Source: Temnopleurus reevesii (taxonomy: Eukaryota > Echinodermata > Echinoidea > Temnopleuroida > Temnopleuridae). Taken from it: a DNA stretch of 35,365 nucleotides. Shown one piece after another: positions 31,201 through 35,365 of this stretch. Both the position numbers and the translations under genes were made by a program. The stretch covers positions 10,125 through 45,489 of the forward strand of contig BQKZ01004936.1 in assembly GCA_036244855.1 (NCBI GenBank). The letters run 5' to 3'. How positions within the stretch are numbered: position 1 is the first letter of the stretch; each line of letters begins with the position of its first letter. Under the pieces are notes generated by a model. That model did no database searches and was not told the origin of the DNA. It worked only from the letters and a program-made list of their open reading frames with translations.

Positions 31201-34200
31201 CAAATTAAGCTGAAAAGTCACTGATTTTACTGAGTAAAATGTGGGATGAAGTACCATTAAACAGAGTTAACAGGGTCATTGGGGAGAACAGAGACAAAAG
31301 AAATATTAAAATCTGCACCATATTCACTTTCATCCTCCTTTTGTTTATTTTTCTCATAAATTGACAAATCTGTCTCAGAACAGGGTTCTACAGAGTGATC
31401 CAACTTATAAGAAAATTATGGATCTAAGTTGATGTAATTCCCAGTTCAGCCCCATTATGGCAAAAAAATGGTTTAACCCATTGAATGACTAAATGATGTA
31501 AATCCCATTGAATTTGTGTAGGAACTACGCAGTTCCCGTAGTCAATGGGTTGATAATGAAGTGTACCTGATAGCTTCTAAGGTGTCTTCAGGATACATGG
31601 CCAATTCCTGACCCGCAGGCATCATCCTGTCCAGGTAGGTCTTCTCCTTCTCTGACATTGTGCTGAACAGCTGTCAACAAAAATAACATAAAATAATGTC
31701 ATTTATTTGTATGTTGTGTGTGTGCATGTCTGGCCAATGGTTTGAAAATCTGCCTACTAACAAAGAGGTTCAGAGCTGTTTTCACAAATGAATGACTAAA
31801 CAAAGATTTTTTTGTCAAAGCCTAGTGACTCGTAAATAGATTTACCGCTATGATTTGTTTCAGCACTATAGTAATTTGCATTCTAAATTCTTATTCAAAA
31901 ATTAACTAAACATTGGCTGGCATGTCTACATATCCAATCCGTAATTCTACTTTCAATAATTCCTTTATGTCATCATTTTTTTAGAAATCCTACTCCTAGG
32001 ACTTGTATTTTCTTAAGGTTTCAAATAATCAACATCAAACAAAAATCTAAGGAGGAAAAGTTGCCCTCAGTGAATATCCAGAATCCAACCAGGAAACTAA
32101 TCTCCCACTATTATGCTACAGAACTAGATAATGCTAAAAATAATCATAATTTTTATAGTTGACAGAATAAATGTCATTGGATATCATATGACATGAACAT
32201 GAAAAGTCTGATTAAATAAACCCTAATTCAACACCATTCCAATAGTTGTAGTGAGCATGAGCTTTTTGTGAGTGCTTGAATAATAGTCAAACCTGTCTTA
32301 GCGGCCACCTATCTATAGTGGCCACCTAAATTGGTTCCCTTCAAATAAAAATTTGTGTTATAGAACCTTTTTATATCCCTTACACTAAGATCGTTGCATT
32401 GACAGTGTACAGGAGAGAAAAATGAATAGATTTGCTAAGAAAGCTGTTTGCCATTGAATAGTACCATTGAATAGTACCATGGAATAGTAATTTTTTCCTG
32501 TTTTCCTTGGATGGCCACTATAGACAGGTTGATTGTACACAGGAAAAATTTCATCAAGGTCTCCCACCTTATTCAAATTCTGCACCAGCTTGAGCTGGTT
32601 GATGAATTCTTTTCTCCTCCTCTTGCTCCTATCATCCTCTCCATCATCCTCCTCTTCCTCTTTTACCTTGCGCTTCTCAGAGACAAGATCAGCAAGTGAT
32701 GCTAGATTCTCACTGAAGGTTGGGCAGTACCTGCAATGTCATAAAGATAAGGTATGAACAGTCATTGGATTTTTAAATACTTTATTTCAGCACTACATAA
32801 TTGTCTACGAATGTCTGTTACATATCAGCCAACATGGGTTACTATTAATTGCTTCAAATTTTCCTGCGAACTATATGATCTCACCCGTGAAGGAGCATAT
32901 CTTGGGCAAAAGATAATGATTACTTTAAAATACTTCCACTAGTGATCACTTATTCATTCAATACCAAAAAAATGTACTGCCAACAAGCAGGCTATTACAT
33001 CTGTAGACCATAAAAAGTGCAAACTAAACCATACATATAGTGTGCATAACAATTAGCTCCAACATGGAACGCACATTTTCATTTGCACACTGTCTGCGCT
33101 TTTGACAAGACGTGTATGAACTTATGGTTTAAATTGCAACTTCTTCGCAACACTCCCTAAGTGTAATGTTTACATCAGGTAGGAACTGGTGCTTACCTCA
33201 AAACTTGAAGAACACTGTTGAGATAACAGGTGTTGCCCAGATTGTGAAGACCGGTGTACGGTGCTACACTTATCACATACTCGATGGGTATGCTGGATGG
33301 CTGCGGCTCAACAGATGTAGATGTTATATCATCAGTTTCATCACTCCTGGAGCAGTTAATGAAAAAAAAAATATTTCTTACTTTGTACTTATCGTTCTTT
33401 CTGTAAAATATCTGAACTATAGCAACTATCAAATCCATTTGCCTATTGCTGATACAAAGAATGTCAAAGCAAACTTCAGGGCGCAAATTAGCCGAAGGCC
33501 ACCCAAGGCTTTTGCCGTGGTTGCCCTCTTCAATTGCTGTGGTGCCCTTTTTGAGTTTCCCAGAGTTCTCTTGCCTTGATTAGAGAAGTGCCTCTCATCA
33601 AAATTGCCTTCAAATAAAATGCCCTGATGAAACCTTATTTCAAGCCATGAACTTTCATCATTAAATTCAAAGGGCAGGAAGGGGTGACCCTTTATAAACA
33701 GTGTCCATCTGAAGGAAATGTTACAATTGCCGACTCAGATGTCATGCGCCAATCAATAGAATGACATCCCCATGATTGTTACTTTCATGTATTCGTTGAA
33801 AGATGAAACTAATCTAAACTTCAATAAAAAAAATGTTGAAAAAATAATCATGCACATATCCTCCGGGGATTTGCCAAATCACAAAATATGGAGCACATAA
33901 TTGGTTTCATAAACTCTTGTTTTGCTTTTTTTTTTGTTGCTTTTCAAGGGATGAAGATGCACCAAATCTTAGGAATAACCACCCCCTCCCCCAATCCCCG
34001 TGACAAAACCCTGTGCACGGGCTTTAAAATGGAATGGCATTTGTCAACGAAGAGCACACTGTAAAACTTACTTTGGTTGGGTAGTATCACCAGTGTGTTC
34101 CGGTTCTTCCTTGATGGGTGTTGTTCCTTCTTTGTTGACATGTTGATCTTTCCTCACAAGCTTAAGAGATAACCTTGCCCTCTTCCTTGGTGGGCTCTGT

Positions 34201-34226
34201 GCTGGCTCCACGCTCGCCGTTGCCAT
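25116..34226 (-). CDS. USP1: Ubiquitin-specific protease 1, 8 coding exons
   Basis: USP1 is a nuclear cysteine deubiquitinase that, with its partner UAF1/WDR48, removes ubiquitin from PCNA and FANCD2 (established for the family). Exons in transcript order are 34226-34072, 33346-33197, 32730-32568, 31670-31567, 30496-29214, 28346-28154, 27499-27300 and 25291-25116. All phases join, giving 2424 nt and 807 residues (human 785). The start at 34226 gives a basic N-terminus (P-P-R-K-R-A-R-L-S-L-K) like that of vertebrate USP1. Catalytic elements are G-N-T-C-Y-L-N (Cys92), S-S-G-H-Y (His737) and F-D-D-D (about 766). Zinc-ribbon-like C-L-E-C and F-C-E-H-C pairs flank the exon 5-6 junction. The human self-cleavage insert between the His and Asp boxes is absent from this model. 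Confidence 0.92.
25316..26451 (-). other. USP1 intron 7, distal part
   Basis: I searched this stretch for a phase-1 exon that could carry the Gly-Gly self-cleavage insert of USP1 and found none I can support. No repeat was recognised with confidence. Confidence 0.4.
26452..26912. mobile_element. TTAA MITE copy with truncated right arm (USP1 intron 7)
   Basis: Left end TTAA plus AGGGGAATTACACCC matches 7068-7440. The arms pair through 'caaaatggctgacaacatgg' and 'ccatgttgtcagccattttg', and 'aaaagtagacaata' and 'tattgtctactttt' are also mirrored. The outer part of the right arm stops at about 'gagcccataaggggtgtat', so the right TTAA end is missing. Confidence 0.7.
27049..27227. mobile_element. 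Short repeat with ACAGGGAAT-type ends (USP1 intron 7)
   Basis: It is a second copy of the 4983-5154 element, in the same orientation on the plus strand, with ends ACAGGGAATAATTTT and AAAATGATTCCCT. The body 'aaatgcatagcaaattgc' and 'gcgatacca' is shared. Confidence 0.7.
27300..27499 (-). CDS. USP1: USP1 exon 7 carrying the catalytic His box
   Basis: The 200-nt exon runs from acceptor TTTCTCAG to donor G|GTGAGT. It encodes F-S-P-G-G-S-V-S-K-V-N, the P-L-S-L-S-L-A-K-W segment, E-L-A-A-I-V-A-H-S-G, and the His box S-S-G-H-Y-I-A-Y-A-R-V. It leaves in phase 1, which fits all three terminal exon copies downstream. Confidence 0.92.
28154..28346 (-). CDS. USP1: USP1 exon 6 (functional copy)
   Basis: The exon enters in phase 1 and exits in phase 2 at TTG|GTAAGA. 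It encodes S-W-A-L-S-E-F-T-S-V-E-R-L, the zinc-ribbon half F-C-E-H-C, L-T-E-A-E-R-S-V-M-F and V-L-I-I-Q-L-K-R-F. It is the only one of the two exon 6 copies with a donor. Confidence 0.9.
28478..28648 (-). pseudogene. Duplicate of USP1 exon 6 without donor
   Basis: The acceptor (CCTCCACTAG) and nearly all of exon 6 are present with an open frame through F-C-E-H-C to I-I-Q-L. Homology then stops within codons of Q-L, and the frame ends D-R-V-stop. The K-R-F residues and the donor are missing. Differences from 28154-28346 are mostly synonymous (about eight against three), so it diverged under coding constraint until recently. If included it would truncate the protein before the His and Asp boxes. 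Confidence 0.8.
29214..30496 (-). CDS. USP1: USP1 exon 5, large regulatory insert exon
   Basis: This 1283-nt exon starts with R-E-L-N-S-M-F-R-G-Y-L-Q-H-D-A-Q-E, the conserved USP box containing the Gln-His-Asp motif. It continues through a long low-complexity insert rich in Gly, Asn, Ser and Lys (K-K-K-R-L and S-K-F-G-I-T-K-K-D). It ends in L-F-Q-G-T-L-V-L, C-L-E-C and F-Q-D-V-S-V-P-V. The last parts are the half zinc ribbon typical of USP1. It ends at CCAG|GTGAGA in phase 1. Confidence 0.92.
30590..30921 (-). pseudogene. Copy of the 5' part of USP1 exon 5, split by a MITE
   Basis: It starts after a fair acceptor (CCGTTTTGTAG) and repeats E-L-N-S-M-F-R-A-Y-L-Q-H-D-A-Q-E-L-L. It is broken at 30674-30843 by a MITE and resumes with the E-A-C-Q-G-L-G-E-L-Q equivalent, then leaves homology near 30590. 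It has no donor. The intact exon at 29214-30496 preserves the empty target sequence CCTCCTGGACATT. Confidence 0.85.
30674..30843. mobile_element. MITE with GGTGTTTCACCAAG ends inside a USP1 exon copy
   Basis: Inverted ends GGGAGGTGTTTCACCAAG and CTTGGTGAAACACCTCCC bound 170 bp. Internal 'cgactggtatcaattcttg' pairs with 'agaagtgataccagtcg'. It is closely related to 4313-4473. Comparison with the empty site in exon 5 gives a target duplication of two or three bases at most. Confidence 0.85.
32286..32535. mobile_element. Foldback element with GTCAAACCTGTC-type ends (USP1 intron 3)
   Basis: Left 'caaacctgtcttagcggccacc' and 'ctatagtggcca' pair with right 'tggccactatagacaggttg'. Remnants of the same repeat occur near 22872-22990. 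Its right edge is about 30 bp from the exon 3 donor. Confidence 0.6.
32568..32730 (-). CDS. USP1: USP1 exon 3, acidic-basic linker
   Basis: It encodes R-Y-C-P-T-F (the segment after the Cys box in USP1) and then a charged run of Glu/Asp followed by S-K-R-R-R-K-E, ending N-L-N-K. Phase is 2 in and 0 out. The donor is AAG|GTGGGA. Confidence 0.85.
33040..33161. repeat. Decayed relative of the GGGGGTGTTGCTCAA MITE
   Basis: It shares 'gaacgcacattttc', 'gacaagacgtg' and the right end 'ttgcaacttcttcgcaacactccct' with 21081-21245. The left end is badly eroded. Confidence 0.45.
33197..33346 (-). CDS. USP1: USP1 exon 2 carrying the catalytic Cys box
   Basis: It encodes Y-T-G-L-H-N-L-G-N-T-C-Y-L-N-S-V-L-Q-V-L, the canonical USP Cys box. 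The cysteine falls at about residue 92 (90 in human USP1). Acceptor CTGCTCCAG, donor AG|GTAAGC. Confidence 0.95.
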
Positions 34227-34263
34227 CACTCCTAGTCTTAAGCAATATGATCACGATCAATAA

Positions 34264-34370
34264 CCTGTTTTGAAAAGAGCGTTTTAGTTACATCAAGACG
34301 AGAAGGATCATTTTCGCTAGATGCAAGTCAAAAGGAACATATTTGTTGCATCTAATATAAAAGGTTAAAG
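34264..34370 (-). promoter_or_regulatory. Possible 5' UTR acceptor of USP1
   Basis: On the minus strand, CAAAACAG precedes GTTATTGATCG about 38 nt before the start codon. This suggests a 5' UTR intron, with the first exon and promoter upstream. It could be a chance AG. Confidence 0.2.
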
Positions 34371-34372
34371 GG

Positions 34373-34525
34373 AGTTTTGGGCCACCCTTAGTGAGGAAGG
34401 AAAAAAGTAATTAAAAAACACCTCAAACTACCACAATCATATTTCGTGTTTGTTGTATGATTGTGGAAGTTTAAACAGTTTTAGAATGACTTTTTTTCCC
34501 TTCCATAATGAGGGTGGCCGAAAAC
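34373..34525. mobile_element. Foldback element with GTTTTGGGCCACCCT ends
   Basis: Left GTTTTGGGCCACCCTtAgTgaGGAAGG pairs with right CCTTCCATAATGAGGGTGGCCGAAAAC. The centre contains 'ccacaatcata' and 'tatgattgtgg'. Non-coding. Confidence 0.75.
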
Positions 34526-34894
34526 AAAACCAGCCCAAAAAATCCTTTGTTACTCTACATGTACATGCACGATTTTTAGATACAAGCTGTGGCTGTCAAT
34601 CTGTAAACTCTGAGCTTTTAACAAAATCTAGAGTAGGGAGTTGCAATTCTTTATTTACATTCACTCATGTACAAAATAGAGTTTCATGGAGTAGAGAATA
34701 TACGAGTGGAGAAAAACTGTGAAATTGACAGTAAGTTATGAGGTAGACTAATTCCTTCAATTGATCTATATCGATTTGTCACTGTTCTTTGTCACTGTTT
34801 TTGTAGGCACTAGGCCTACATGATAATTGAATTAAAAAAATGCAGTTCATATTATGTTAGACTACCATGAATAAAATAAGTAAATCAAAACTTA

Positions 34895-35030
34895 GTTTGA
34901 TACCATCTAAATTTCTGCCCAAAACAATTTCATCTCTTACATTTTGCCACATAAATGATAAAATTGACCAGACCTGGGCAACATGTAAAAGAGAAAATTG
35001 ATTTGGGCAGAAATTTAGATGAAATCAAAT
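34895..35030. mobile_element. Foldback element with TTTGATACCATCTAAATTTC ends
   Basis: Arms TTTGATACCATCTAAATTTC and GAAATTTAGATGAAATCAAA are inverted, with 'ctgcccaaa' and 'tttgggcag' inside. Related to the element at 2119-2257. Confidence 0.7.
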
Positions 35031-35365
35031 TAAGCCGGGGCTACACTCTGGTTCCCACAAAATTTTAGCTTGAATCCTTGGAATGCACTCTCATCATTTT
35101 TAATGACGAACATTTTCTCTAACTCAAGACTAACATGACTAAGAATTATTTATAACGTTAGACTTCGTGCAGCTCCAATTTCAATTACTGCCTACAATAT
35201 GTACTAACTGGGTTCAAATATTCTGGATGATAAAATTAAAAAAAAAAAACACAAGTCACAGCTAACATAAAAAGCCCATGTATAGTTTTGGTAAAGATTA
35301 AAGAAATGTGAATTTTGGGGATATATACCATGACATATAGTTTCTATACACATTTCAAGATCATA

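Noticed and set aside
33166..33579. 137-codon plus-strand open frame
   Set aside because: It is antisense to USP1 exon 2 and its intron; the minus-strand Cys box is unmistakable.

Overview
This is eukaryotic nuclear DNA from a marine invertebrate, most likely a sea urchin. The evidence is short exons with GT-AG introns, AT-rich introns packed with small foldback elements, a tRNA-derived SINE, and repeats ending in a 'gcgctatataaa' motif plus an ATT microsatellite. The species call is inference. No RNA gene, CRISPR array or bacterial feature was seen.

Two convergent genes can be assembled exon by exon. On the + strand, POLD2 (accessory subunit 2 of DNA polymerase delta) runs from 2787 to 12812 in ten coding exons; their phases join into 445 residues. 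On the - strand, USP1 (ubiquitin-specific protease 1) runs from 34226 down to 25116 in eight coding exons giving 807 residues, with the Cys, His and Asp catalytic boxes in separate exons. Both proteins work around PCNA at the replication fork. That shared pathway may be coincidence.

The most unusual feature is how often pieces of these two genes are duplicated beside themselves. POLD2 has a ghost of exon 1, a doubled splice acceptor, a tandem copy of exon 7 without a donor, a second exon 7-8 block (13106-14524), and an in-frame 72-bp repeat of its C-terminus after the stop. USP1 has a copy of the start of exon 5 broken by a foldback element, an extra exon 6 without its donor, and three terminal exons spaced exactly 200 bp apart. 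Two of those terminal exons look coding-constrained and have phase-compatible acceptors, so they may be alternative C-termini.

Layout: 1-2470 holds the upstream region, a LINE tail and foldbacks. 2472-12890 is POLD2. 13095-14525 is the duplicated exon 7-8 block, bracketed by single Ns. 14526-24700 is intergenic, with a duplicated recombinase-like N-terminal exon flanking a 217-bp N gap, a related remnant at 18.2 kb, a tandem duplication at 19.3-20.9 kb, foldbacks and a SINE hairpin. 24716-34264 is USP1. 34265-35365 is upstream of USP1.

Some duplications may come from unmerged haplotypes in the assembly, because single Ns or a gap sit at their edges. The 200-bp terminal exon array and the exon 5 and exon 6 copies have no such marks.
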